From: Bacillota bacterium
Lineage (GTDB): Bacteria > Bacillota > Clostridia > Lachnospirales > Lachnospiraceae
Direction of reading: 5' to 3'
Assembly (NCBI GenBank): GCA_023412855.1
Contig: JAEZRJ010000050.1
Location: forward strand, 1 to 37,082
DNA length: 37,082 nt
The number at the start of each line of letters is the position of its first letter. Within the stretch, counting starts at the first letter, position 1. The position numbers and the translations under genes were made by a program. The notes under the pieces are model-generated. The model was not told the DNA's origin, searched no databases, and saw only the letters and a list, made by a program, of their open reading frames with translations. Positions 7,135 through 15,249 of the stretch are shown here, piece after piece.

Positions 7135-8529
7135 ATGGAAAAGAGAAAAAAATCATTATGGAAGAAAGTCGCAGTCACTGTGGTAATTGTGAGTGTTTTG
7201 CTGACAGCGGTTACGTATGCCGGTTTTTCTCTGTTTTTCGAAGATCATTATTATTATCAAACAAAAATAAATGGAGATGATTACAGCTATAAGACTCCGG
7301 TGGAGGCAGAGGCCATCATGTATCGGGAGTTTCAGAAATATTCTCTTGAGATTCAAGGGAGAGAGGGAATGTACGATACGATTTTGCCGGCTGATATAGA
7401 TATGGAATACATAGTTGATGATTCGTTCATAAACATAAAGAAGGAGCAGAGTCCTCTGCTATGGATTTTAGGATTTTTTAAAGAATATTCCTATGACATA
7501 CCGCAATTGGTAGAATATAATGAAGATATAATGGATGAGAAAATAGACGGACTTACTTTCTTTAAAAAGGAGAATATCAGGGCGCCCAGCGATGCTTATC
7601 TCACCTATTCATCCGAAGGAAAATGCTATCTCATTGTGGATAGCAGCCCGGGAACGGATATAATACGGAAGAAGGCGGCGCAGGCGATCAAAGAAGCGAT
7701 AGGCAGCATGGAGCTGTCGGTAAATCTCGATGAAAAGGATTGCTACCGATATGCAAAAGTGAATGCCGATGATGCGGTGTTAAATGAACTGGCGGATCAG
7801 GCCAATAAATACATTTCATCCAAGATTGTCTATAACTGGAATGGAAGCGATGTAGTGGTGGACGCAGATGTAATAAGCGGCTGGGTTGTCATAACGAAGG
7901 ATTCGGCAGCGTTGGATGAAGAGAAAATAAGGGGATTTGTGGCGGAGCAGGCTAAGCTGTATGATACCTACGGGAAAAACCGCATATTCCATACCACCGA
8001 CGGCAGAGAAATCGAATTGAAAAGCGGTGCCTATGGCTGGAAGACAAACAAGGAGACCGAGATAGAGGCACTGACTGCAGCTATAAAAAACGGAGAAACT
8101 CAGATTAGGGAGCCTGCATACATTTACACGGCAGCAGCCCAGGGACAACAGGACATTGGAAACAGCTATGTGGAGATTGATTTGAGCAACCAGCACCTAT
8201 ATTTATATGTAGAAGGTGTTATTACCTTAGAAAGCGATTTCGTTTCAGGAAACGCGTCCAGGGGCTGGAACACGCCGGCGGGAGTATTTGGTCTGACCTA
8301 TAAGGCTAAGAATGCTGTGCTTCGGGGAGAAGGTTATGAGACACCTGTGAACTATTGGATGCCTTTTAACGGAAATATCGGAATGCATGACGCCACATGG
8401 CGCGGCTCTTTCGGCGGACAGATATATGAGACCAACGGTTCTCATGGCTGTATTAATCTTCCATTGGAAAATGCAAAAATAATTTACGAATATATATATA
8501 CCGGATTCCCCGTTGTGTGTTATTATTAA
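7135..8529 (+). CDS. L,D-transpeptidase with peptidoglycan-binding domain
   Basis: The 464-residue protein has a basic N-terminus and one transmembrane anchor (about residues 11-33). A long extracellular part follows, of the putative peptidoglycan-binding type found before YkuD domains. The C-terminal YkuD catalytic domain (from about 345) contains IGMHDATW and the signature SHGCINLP, with catalytic Cys439 and His437. Such enzymes make 3-3 cross-links between peptidoglycan stem peptides outside the membrane. Start ATG at 7135 with GGGGAG upstream. It lies 32 nt after azlD and before an HD-domain gene. No cell-wall gene is adjacent to narrow its role. Confidence 0.93.
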   Translation: MEKRKKSLWKKVAVTVVIVSVLLTAVTYAGFSLFFEDHYYYQTKINGDDYSYKTPVEAEAIMYREFQKYSLEIQGREGMYDTILPADIDMEYIVDDSFINIKKEQSPLLWILGFFKEYSYDIPQLVEYNEDIMDEKIDGLTFFKKENIRAPSDAYLTYSSEGKCYLIVDSSPGTDIIRKKAAQAIKEAIGSMELSVNLDEKDCYRYAKVNADDAVLNELADQANKYISSKIVYNWNGSDVVVDADVISGWVVITKDSAALDEEKIRGFVAEQAKLYDTYGKNRIFHTTDGREIELKSGAYGWKTNKETEIEALTAAIKNGETQIREPAYIYTAAAQGQQDIGNSYVEIDLSNQHLYLYVEGVITLESDFVSGNASRGWNTPAGVFGLTYKAKNAVLRGEGYETPVNYWMPFNGNIGMHDATWRGSFGGQIYETNGSHGCINLPLENAKIIYEYIYTGFPVVCYY

Positions 8530-8584
8530 TTAGTAATTCGGTAAAAAAGCTTGTAAAATCAAGAAAGCTGGGATTGAATACGAG

Positions 8585-9172
8585 ATGAAAGATACAGTGA
8601 AAAAGAGTGAAAAGAAGAGAGAGAGGCTGATAGAAGCTTTCCATAGGCAAAAGGAATTGAACATCCTGCTGAAGGAGCATGGAGGGGATATCCTGGATTC
8701 CGATAACTTCAAGAAGACAAACGAGCATATCCAGCACGGAAATATGACTGTAAATAATCATTGCATCAATGTTGCCAAATACAGTTTAGCCATCAGCAGA
8801 AAGCTAAGGATCAACTGCAGCCAAAGAGAGCTGGTGCGGGGAGCGCTGCTTCACGATTATTTTCTTTACGACTGGCATGACAAGCAACGGGAGAACAGAA
8901 AGCGGCTGCACGGCTTTTACCACCCGGGGATAGCGCTTAGGAACGCTTCCAGAGAATATAAGCTTACCCCCAGAGAAAGGGACATCATCAAGAAGCATAT
9001 GTGGCCCCTTACAGTAGTTCCGCCGCAGTGCCGCGAGGCGTGGATAGTAACTACCGCAGATAAATACTGCTCCCTTTTGGAGACGATACGTCTGCACCGG
9101 GGAGACGGGAAGCGGTATTTTGCCAGAAGAGAGCCAAAGCTGGGTATTAAAGTGAAAGTGCAGTATGAATGA
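8585..9172 (+). CDS. HD domain-containing protein (phosphohydrolase-like)
   Basis: The 195-residue protein carries the HD superfamily metal site: His59 (in VNNHCINVA), His90-Asp91 (in ALLHDYFLYDW) and Asp159 (in TTADKYCSL). Similar stand-alone HD proteins are annotated as metal-dependent phosphohydrolases, and the true substrate is unknown. The first 30 residues are highly charged. No clear Shine-Dalgarno precedes the ATG at 8585, so the start is uncertain. Its TGA overlaps the ATG of a hexapeptide-encoding repeat unit at 9169. Confidence 0.85.
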   Translation: MKDTVKKSEKKRERLIEAFHRQKELNILLKEHGGDILDSDNFKKTNEHIQHGNMTVNNHCINVAKYSLAISRKLRINCSQRELVRGALLHDYFLYDWHDKQRENRKRLHGFYHPGIALRNASREYKLTPRERDIIKKHMWPLTVVPPQCREAWIVTTADKYCSLLETIRLHRGDGKRYFARREPKLGIKVKVQYE

Positions 9173-9215
9173 GTAAGGAACACTCATAATGAACAAGAAG
9201 CACTCAAAAGGGTAA
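9169..9215 (+). repeat. Tandem 19-nt hairpin units with micro-ORFs (copy 1)
   Basis: Unit 1 (9169-9187) is ATGAGT, seven bases, ACTCAT, a perfect 6-bp stem. It also reads as MSKEHS-stop, and its ATG overlaps the TGA of the HD gene. Unit 2 (9189-9207) is a degenerate repeat reading MNKKHSKG-stop, and its ATG overlaps the preceding TAA. A further degenerate unit leads into the decarboxylase start. Related units occur at 14261 and 24345. Confidence 0.6.
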
Positions 9216-9219
9216 AAGA

Positions 9220-10680
9220 TTGAGCGATTTATTTGAGCAACTGGAAAAATACGCAGATTCCGACTACTATCCGTTTCATATGCCTGGGCATAAGAGAAAC
9301 GCTGCGGGTAAGTGTGGCAGCGCTTTGGAGGCGGCATACGGAATCGATATTACAGAAATAGACGGATTCGACAACCTGCATCAGGCGCAGGGAATTTTGA
9401 GAAAGGCACAGCAGGATGCGGCGAAGCTTTATGGCGCAGAGGAGACCTTCTTCCTTGTAAACGGAAGCACCTGCGGGATACTCAGTGCGATTTTCGCGGT
9501 GACACAAAGGGGAGACCGGCTTTTAGCGGCGAGGAACTGCCATAGGTCGGTATATTATGCTGTTTATTTGCAGGAACTTCAGGTATCCTATTTATATCCC
9601 GACGTAGTAAAGGAGTATGGTATCGCGGATGCGGTAACTCCCGAGGGCGTGGAATGGCTCTTGAAGGAACAGCCCGATATAGCGGCGGTAATCATTACTT
9701 CTCCTACCTATGAAGGAGTGATATCCGATATCGGGAAAATTGCCGATATAACACATAGATATGGAAAGCCCCTCATTGTGGACGAGGCCCACGGAGCGCA
9801 TTTCGGTTTTCATGAAGCCTTTCCGGAGAATGCGGTGAGGCAGGGCGCGGATATAGTGATACACAGCGTTCATAAGACACTGCCCGCTATGACACAGACA
9901 TCTCTTTTGCATGTGAGCGGAAAACTGGTGGACAGAGAACGCCTTAAGAGGTACCTCAAGGTCTTCCAGACCAGCAGTCCCTCATATGTCCTTATGGCTT
10001 CCATCGATTCCTGTATGAACCTGATGAAAAGGGAGGGGCGGCAGCTTTTGGAGCAGCTGTTGAATCACAGGAACAGCTTCGCAAAAGAAGTTGCAGAATG
10101 CAGATACCTGGAGATTATGGACAGGCAGGCAGCTTCCGGCTGTTGTATGCTGGCCATGGATCCCATAAAAGTAGTGATTTCCATAAAGAACGGGGAATTA
10201 ACGGGGCAGCAGCTCTATGATATCCTAAGAGAGAGATACCACCTCCAGCTTGAAATGGCGGCAGGAAGCTATGTGGTGGCAATGCTTTCCCCGATGGATG
10301 GGCCGGATGGCTTGGAACGGCTTGCCAGGGCTTTACTGGAAATTGATGGTGGAATAACAGCGACCGCAATGGACGAGCAGGAGGAAAGTACTTTGATGCC
10401 TCTCAAAACAATGATGTCTATTGCAAAAGCGATTGCGTTATCCGACGAAAAAGGGTATGATTATATACCGGTTCGGGAAGCGCAGGGCAGGACGTCCGCC
10501 GAATTTATTAACTTATATCCCCCGGGAATTCCGATTACGGTACCCGGAGAAAAAATAGACGGCAGTACGGTGAAAGCAATCGATTTCTATCTTCGCACAG
10601 GATTGTATGTACAAGGTGTGCAGGACGGAATGCTTAAGGTACTGGGAAGTGTTAACGAATCAAAGAAAAATGTTAAATAA
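9220..10680 (+). CDS. Orn/Lys/Arg decarboxylase family PLP enzyme
   Basis: The 486-residue protein is a fold-type I PLP enzyme of the short prokaryotic Orn/Lys/Arg decarboxylase group (YaaO/SpeA-like). It has the N-terminal YYPFHMPGHKR signature, DEAHGAHFGF (Asp188, cofactor ring N) and HSVHKTLPAMTQ with the Schiff-base Lys219. The C-terminal domain contains PPGIPITVPGE, characteristic of the family. Cytoplasmic; the expected reaction is decarboxylation of a basic amino acid to a polyamine precursor, but specificity cannot be read. Start is TTG at 9220 after an AAAAGGG element. Its place ahead of the yaaR-holB-ricT block matches yaaO in Bacillus. Confidence 0.92.
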   Translation: MSDLFEQLEKYADSDYYPFHMPGHKRNAAGKCGSALEAAYGIDITEIDGFDNLHQAQGILRKAQQDAAKLYGAEETFFLVNGSTCGILSAIFAVTQRGDRLLAARNCHRSVYYAVYLQELQVSYLYPDVVKEYGIADAVTPEGVEWLLKEQPDIAAVIITSPTYEGVISDIGKIADITHRYGKPLIVDEAHGAHFGFHEAFPENAVRQGADIVIHSVHKTLPAMTQTSLLHVSGKLVDRERLKRYLKVFQTSSPSYVLMASIDSCMNLMKREGRQLLEQLLNHRNSFAKEVAECRYLEIMDRQAASGCCMLAMDPIKVVISIKNGELTGQQLYDILRERYHLQLEMAAGSYVVAMLSPMDGPDGLERLARALLEIDGGITATAMDEQEESTLMPLKTMMSIAKAIALSDEKGYDYIPVREAQGRTSAEFINLYPPGIPITVPGEKIDGSTVKAIDFYLRTGLYVQGVQDGMLKVLGSVNESKKNVK

Positions 10681-10698
10681 AAAGGAGATAAATGTAAC

Positions 10699-12108
10699 AT
10701 GAGAAAAACTAAAATAATTTGCACGATAGGACCTTCCAGCGAGAGCGAAGAAAAATTGAGAGAGTTGATGTTAGCAGGCATGAACGTTGCCCGTTTTAAC
10801 TTTTCCCATGGAACACATAAGCAGCATAAAGAGAAATTAGCCAGAGTAATAAGGTTGAGCGAGGAGCTGAAGCTTCCTGTAGCCACACTTTTGGATACGA
10901 AAGGACCGGAAATCCGTCTCTGCGATTTTAAGGACGGCAGAACGGAACTGGTGACCGGGCAGTTCTTTGCCTTGACTACTGAGGATGTATTAGGAGATTC
11001 CAAGAGAGCCTCCATTACATACAAGAACTTGAAAAATGACATTTCTGTCGGAATGTCTATCTTAATCGACGACGGTCTGATTGAAATGACAGTAACCGAT
11101 ATTAAGGGGGAGGATATAATCTGTACCGTAGTAAATGGTGGTCCGGTATCCAACCATAAGGGCGTCAATGTGCCCAACGCTATTTTATCCATGCCTTATA
11201 TAAGCGATACCGACAGGGCTGATATTATTTTCGGCTGTGAAGTAGGCTATGATTTTATTGCGGCTTCCTTTGTCAGGACAAAAGAAGACGTTTTGGAAAT
11301 AAGAAAGATTTTGGACGAGCACCACAGCACGATGAAGGTTATTTCCAAAATCGAAAATATGCAGGGAATCCAGAACCTGGAAGAGATACTTTCCGTGTCC
11401 GACGGAATTATGGTAGCCAGAGGCGACATGGGTGTTGAGGTACCTCTCGAAGAGGTCCCTGTATTGCAGAAGCAGATGATCAAAATGGCTGTGGCGCAGG
11501 GTAAGCACGTAATTACAGCGACGCAGATGTTAGAATCCATGATAAAGAATCCAAGACCGACCCGTGCGGAGACCACAGATATCGCCAACGCTATTTATGA
11601 CGGAACTACGGCAATCATGCTTTCCGGGGAAACTGCTGCAGGCTTATACCCGGTAGAAGCGGTAAAGACCATGGCGAAAATCGCAGAACGTACGGAAAAC
11701 GACATCGATTACGATTCCCGCATGAAGAGAAACAGGTGCGAGGATCCTGATATCACCACAGCAATTTCCCACGCGACATGCACCACGGCTTCCGATTTGA
11801 ACGCATCGGCTATTATCACGGTAACGATGTCAGGTTTTACGGCAGGAATGATTTCCAGATATAAACCGACATGCCCGGTTATCGCATGCGCGGTAAATCC
11901 GAGAGTGTGCAGACAGCTCAATTTATCATGGGGTGTAGTTCCCGTATTGATTCAAAAGGAAGAAAAAGCGGACGACTTGTTCGAAGAAGCTACCCATGCA
12001 GTAGAAAGAGCAGGCTATGTAAAGAGGGGAGACATTGTCGTGCTGACTGCAGGAGTGCCGCTGGGCATTTCGGGCAGGACAAATATGATTCGCGTTATCG
12101 AGGTATAA
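10699..12108 (+). CDS. pyk: Pyruvate kinase
   Basis: The 469-residue enzyme converts phosphoenolpyruvate and ADP to pyruvate and ATP in glycolysis. Motifs seen are the N-terminal KIICTIGPSS, DTKGPEIR, SKIENMQGIQNLEEI with the catalytic Lys, MVARGDMGVE (metal site) and ITATQMLESM. Length matches forms without the extra C-terminal PEP-utiliser domain of some Bacillus enzymes. GGAG lies 11 nt before the ATG, with an ATG-TAA start-stop pair (10692-10697) between them. It is 18 nt after the decarboxylase and 7 nt before the kinase-like gene, so it is probably in one long operon. Confidence 0.97.
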   Translation: MRKTKIICTIGPSSESEEKLRELMLAGMNVARFNFSHGTHKQHKEKLARVIRLSEELKLPVATLLDTKGPEIRLCDFKDGRTELVTGQFFALTTEDVLGDSKRASITYKNLKNDISVGMSILIDDGLIEMTVTDIKGEDIICTVVNGGPVSNHKGVNVPNAILSMPYISDTDRADIIFGCEVGYDFIAASFVRTKEDVLEIRKILDEHHSTMKVISKIENMQGIQNLEEILSVSDGIMVARGDMGVEVPLEEVPVLQKQMIKMAVAQGKHVITATQMLESMIKNPRPTRAETTDIANAIYDGTTAIMLSGETAAGLYPVEAVKTMAKIAERTENDIDYDSRMKRNRCEDPDITTAISHATCTTASDLNASAIITVTMSGFTAGMISRYKPTCPVIACAVNPRVCRQLNLSWGVVPVLIQKEEKADDLFEEATHAVERAGYVKRGDIVVLTAGVPLGISGRTNMIRVIEV

Positions 12109-12115
12109 AATTTCA

Positions 12116-12703
12116 ATGGGTAAATTTATCTGTTTTATGGGGAAAAGTTCCACGGGGAAGGATACCATTTTTCAAAAGCTTCTGGAGGATAAGGAACTGG
12201 GCCTTAAAACCCTTGTTCCTTATACCACCAGACCTATTCGCGGAGGAGAAGTAAACGGTGTGGAATACTTTTTCACCGATGAGGAGGGCTATCGTAAGCT
12301 ATTGGGAAGCGGGAAGATCATAGAGGAGAGAACCTATGATACGTATTATGGTCCATGGCGTTATTTTACAGTGGATGACGGAAACATTGACCTGAAACAT
12401 CAAAGCTATGCGGTAATAGGAACCCTGGAGGCTTATAACAAGCTATGTGAGTTTTTCGGGAAGGACAATATCGTACCGGTGCTCATAGAGGTGGATGATG
12501 GCATCAGGCTTACGAGAGCGCTGGAGCGGGAGAAAAAGCAGGAAAATCCCGGTTATGAAGAGCTGTGCCGCAGGTATCTTGCGGACTGTGAGGATTTCGG
12601 CGAAGAGAAGATAAAGGAAGCGGATATAGGCAGGCGCTTCTATAACGATGATTTGGAATACTGTTTAAAAGAGATTAAAGAGTACATAATGGAAATGTTA
12701 TAG
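12116..12703 (+). CDS. Guanylate kinase-like protein with altered P-loop
   Basis: The 195-residue protein resembles guanylate kinase: N-terminal P-loop, PYTTRPIRGGEVNGVEYFF (the GMP-binding TTR-x-R/GE block), and a C-terminal YNDDLEYCLKEI helix. The P-loop reads GKSSTGKD (residues 9-16), with Asp where Ser or Thr normally coordinates magnesium. A lid region rich in Arg and Lys (LTRALEREKKQENPGYEELCRR) is retained. Position is notable: in Bacillus this place between yaaO and yaaR is held by thymidylate kinase (tmk). It may phosphorylate a nucleotide or have another role. No strong Shine-Dalgarno is seen before the ATG at 12116, so translation may be coupled to pyk. Confidence 0.78.
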   Translation: MGKFICFMGKSSTGKDTIFQKLLEDKELGLKTLVPYTTRPIRGGEVNGVEYFFTDEEGYRKLLGSGKIIEERTYDTYYGPWRYFTVDDGNIDLKHQSYAVIGTLEAYNKLCEFFGKDNIVPVLIEVDDGIRLTRALEREKKQENPGYEELCRRYLADCEDFGEEKIKEADIGRRFYNDDLEYCLKEIKEYIMEML

Positions 12704-12729
12704 GCAAAAGCTTGCAGAAGGAGGCAGAT

Positions 12730-13170
12730 ATGGATATAAAGGTAAATCAGGTTACGAATCCGATTCCGGCAGAACCGGTGGAAAAGCAGCAGCCTGCAGA
12801 CGGTACATTTAAGTTTACTCTTATCAGCCATATCGAAGAGAAGGAACTGCAGGCAAGACTTACCTCTCTCATGGAGGAAATTACCATGCAGGGCGATAAG
12901 CTTTCCAAGCGCCGCGATGTAAAGGATATGAAGAAGTACCGCGGTTTGATCAAAGAGTTCATGAACGAGGTGGTCAGCCATTCCCATTCTTTTACAAGAG
13001 AGAACTTCCTGGACAAGCGGGGACGGCATCGGGTATATGGTATCATACGTTTGATCGATGAGAAGCTGGATGAGTTGGCGCAGGAGCTTGTAAAAGAAGA
13101 AAAGGACAATCTGAGTATCTTGAATAAAATCGGAGAAATCAGGGGATTGCTTCTGGATATATTTACTTGA
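12730..13170 (+). CDS. YaaR family protein (DUF327)
   Basis: The 146-residue protein is mostly helical and charged, with the family core KRRDVKDMKKYRGLIKEFMNEVV and RHRVYGIIRLIDEKLDELAQELV. YaaR proteins have no established biochemical role but are conserved next to holB and ricT in Firmicutes, as here. The start ATG at 12730 is 5 nt after AAGGAGG. A TTG at 12712 would swallow that site and is rejected. A possible TATAAT lies in the 62-nt gap before holB. Confidence 0.85.
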   Translation: MDIKVNQVTNPIPAEPVEKQQPADGTFKFTLISHIEEKELQARLTSLMEEITMQGDKLSKRRDVKDMKKYRGLIKEFMNEVVSHSHSFTRENFLDKRGRHRVYGIIRLIDEKLDELAQELVKEEKDNLSILNKIGEIRGLLLDIFT

Positions 13171-13232
13171 TGCAGTATTGCTGAAAAAAGCTATAATGGA
13201 AATAGACATTGTGATAAAGCGGGAGGTTCGGA

Positions 13233-14255
13233 ATGGCGAGATTTACGGATATTATCGGGCAGGAACAGCTAAAGGAGCATTTACAGAATGCTCTTAAATT
13301 AAATAAAGTATCCCATGCATATATGATCAATGGGGAAAGAAGCTCAGGAAAGGAATTTATTGCCAAAATATTCGCGTCGGCTTTGCAGTGTGAAAAAGTA
13401 CAGCTTCAGGATGAAGATATTCCTTCAGGGAATGTGGATTCTTGCGGCGAGTGCCGTTCCTGCAAGCAGATGGCTACGGGAAATCAGCCGGATGTCATCT
13501 ATGTGACGCATGAGAAGCCCGGAACGATAGGTGTGGAGGACATCCGCGGACAAATTAACGGAAGTGTTGCGATTAAGCCCTATAGCAGCCCCCGCAAAGT
13601 ATATATCATAAACGAAGCCGAGAAGATGACGGTTCAGGCGCAGAATGCCTTGTTAAAGACATTGGAGGAACCGCCTGAGTATACGGTAATTCTTATTTTG
13701 ACAACAAATATGGAATCGCTGCTTTCTACGATTCTGAGCCGGTGTGTAGTGTTGAATATGAAGCCGGTAAAGGATATGCAGGTTAAGCGCTTTTTGATGG
13801 AGACGATGCAGATACCGGATTATAAGGCGGATATTTGCGTGGCTTTCGCCAGAGGAAATATCGGAAAGGCAAAGCTGTTAGCTTCCAGCGAAGACTTCGA
13901 GCACGTAAAGGAAGAAGCGATTACACTTTTAAAATATATTAATGATATGGAAATAAACGAAATTGTCGCGGCGATTAAAAAAATCGGCGAATATAAGCTG
14001 GACGTGAATGATTATATGGACATTTTGGCTATCTGGTACAGAGATGTCCTCATGTTCAAGGCGACAAACGATGCAAATCACTTGATTTTCAGAGAGGAAA
14101 TACAGTATATTAGAAAGGTAGCGGACAGAAGCACTTATGAAGGAATCGAGCTGGTAATAAGCGCGCTTGAAAAAGCGAAGAACCGCTTGAATGCAAATGT
14201 AAACTTCGATTTGACCATGGAGCTTTTGTTCCTGACGGTCAAGGAGAATTCCTGA
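13233..14255 (+). CDS. holB: DNA polymerase III subunit delta'
   Basis: The 340-residue AAA+ clamp-loader subunit has the IIGQEQLKEHLQNAL start and HAYMINGERSSGKE. The latter is a degenerate Walker A with Glu41, as expected for the non-hydrolysing delta' subunit. Cys53, Cys71, Cys74 and Cys77 form the zinc finger. NEAEKMTVQAQNALLKTLEEPP and the sensor LSRC follow. It helps load the sliding clamp at the replisome. Start ATG at 13233 with GGGAGG 5 nt upstream. It belongs to the conserved yaaR-holB-ricT block. Confidence 0.93.
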   Translation: MARFTDIIGQEQLKEHLQNALKLNKVSHAYMINGERSSGKEFIAKIFASALQCEKVQLQDEDIPSGNVDSCGECRSCKQMATGNQPDVIYVTHEKPGTIGVEDIRGQINGSVAIKPYSSPRKVYIINEAEKMTVQAQNALLKTLEEPPEYTVILILTTNMESLLSTILSRCVVLNMKPVKDMQVKRFLMETMQIPDYKADICVAFARGNIGKAKLLASSEDFEHVKEEAITLLKYINDMEINEIVAAIKKIGEYKLDVNDYMDILAIWYRDVLMFKATNDANHLIFREEIQYIRKVADRSTYEGIELVISALEKAKNRLNANVNFDLTMELLFLTVKENS

Positions 14256-14260
14256 TATTA

Positions 14261-14319
14261 ATGAGTAAAGGGCACTCATAGGAGTGAAAGCCACTCAAAT
14301 GGGTAAAGAACGCTCATAG
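14261..14319 (+). repeat. Tandem 19-nt hairpin units with micro-ORFs (copy 2)
   Basis: Three units start at 14261, 14280 and 14299, an exact 19-nt period. Each has the form six-base arm, seven-base loop, six-base arm (unit 1 ATGAGT / ACTCAT, unit 3 ATGGGT / GCTCAT with wobble pairs). Unit 1 reads MSKGHS-stop and unit 3 reads MGKERS-stop. They fill the gap between the holB stop and the ricT ribosome-binding site. Confidence 0.65.
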
Positions 14320-14340
14320 GAAAAGGAGGATAGTTATTAA

Positions 14341-15249
14341 ATGGTAAAAGTAATAGGTGTACGTTTTAGGACGGCAGGAAAGATTTATTTTTTTGATCCC
14401 GGTCGTTTGAGTATAAAAAGAGGCGAACATGTTATCGTGGAAACAGCCAGGGGCATCGAATACGGAACGGTAGTAGGAGAGCCCAGAGAGGTAGAAGAGG
14501 AGAAGGTAATTCAGCCCTTGAAGCCGGTGCTGCGCGTTGCCACGGCAAAAGACGGAGAGCAGGAAGCAGCGAATAAGCTCAAGGAAAAAGAGGCCTTTAA
14601 GATATGCCTGGAGAAGATAAGAAAGCATGAACTGGATATGAAGCTCATCGATGCAGAATATACCTTCGATAACAACAAGGTACTGTTCTATTTTACAGCG
14701 GACGGACGCATCGATTTCCGAGAGCTGGTGAAGGATCTGGCGGCGGTGTTCAAGACGAGAATCGAGCTGCGGCAGATCGGTGTCAGAGATGAGACGAAAA
14801 TCGTGGGAGGTGTGGGCATATGCGGGCGTGCGCTTTGCTGCCATTCCTATTTGTCCGAGTTCGTGCCGGTATCTATCAAGATGGCGAAGGAGCAGAACCT
14901 TTCCCTGAATCCTACTAAAATATCAGGTGTTTGCGGACGCCTGATGTGCTGCTTGAAAAATGAGGAAGAGACTTATGAGGATTTGAACCGCAAACTTCCT
15001 AATGTAGGCGATTATGTGACCACTGAGGATGGTTACAAGGGTGAGGTACAGAGCGTAAATGTCTTAAGGCAGCTTGTGAAGGTAATTATAGAGAAAGACG
15101 ATGAGAAAGAAATTCAGGAATATAAAGTGAATCAGCTCAAGTTCAAGAAGAAGCATAAGAATACGAAGGTGGAAGTAAGCGACGAGCAGCTTAGAGAATT
15201 GGAGAAATTGGAAAAGCAGGAAGGGAAATCTAAACTGGATGACAATTAA
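14341..15249 (+). CDS. ricT: PSP1/RicT (YaaT) regulatory iron-sulfur protein
   Basis: The 302-residue protein is of the PSP1 C-terminal domain family. In Bacillus subtilis the homologue YaaT (RicT) acts with RicA and RicF in a complex that binds Fe-S clusters, stimulates mRNA maturation by RNase Y and promotes sporulation and competence. The conserved cysteine blocks GICGRALCCHSY and GVCGRLMCCLKNEEETY are intact. The C-terminal tail is Lys/Glu-rich. AGGAGG precedes the ATG by 9 nt. The gene overlaps the next reading frame by 11 nt, indicating translational coupling with trmN6. Partners RicA and RicF are not in the window. Confidence 0.92.
   Translation: MVKVIGVRFRTAGKIYFFDPGRLSIKRGEHVIVETARGIEYGTVVGEPREVEEEKVIQPLKPVLRVATAKDGEQEAANKLKEKEAFKICLEKIRKHELDMKLIDAEYTFDNNKVLFYFTADGRIDFRELVKDLAAVFKTRIELRQIGVRDETKIVGGVGICGRALCCHSYLSEFVPVSIKMAKEQNLSLNPTKISGVCGRLMCCLKNEEETYEDLNRKLPNVGDYVTTEDGYKGEVQSVNVLRQLVKVIIEKDDEKEIQEYKVNQLKFKKKHKNTKVEVSDEQLRELEKLEKQEGKSKLDDN

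Noticed and set aside
10587..11192. 201-codon open frame on the minus strand opposite the pyk start
   Set aside because: It lies antisense to clearly conserved decarboxylase and pyk coding sequence, has no family-like motifs, and is explained by codon use of the real genes.
13171..13232. Promoter for holB
   Set aside because: A TATAAT occurs near 13192, but the best upstream hexamer TTGATG is 19 bp away. It is too uncertain inside a likely operon.
14261..14319. CRISPR-like array
   Set aside because: The 19-nt units are directly adjacent with no unique spacers, and no cas gene is present.
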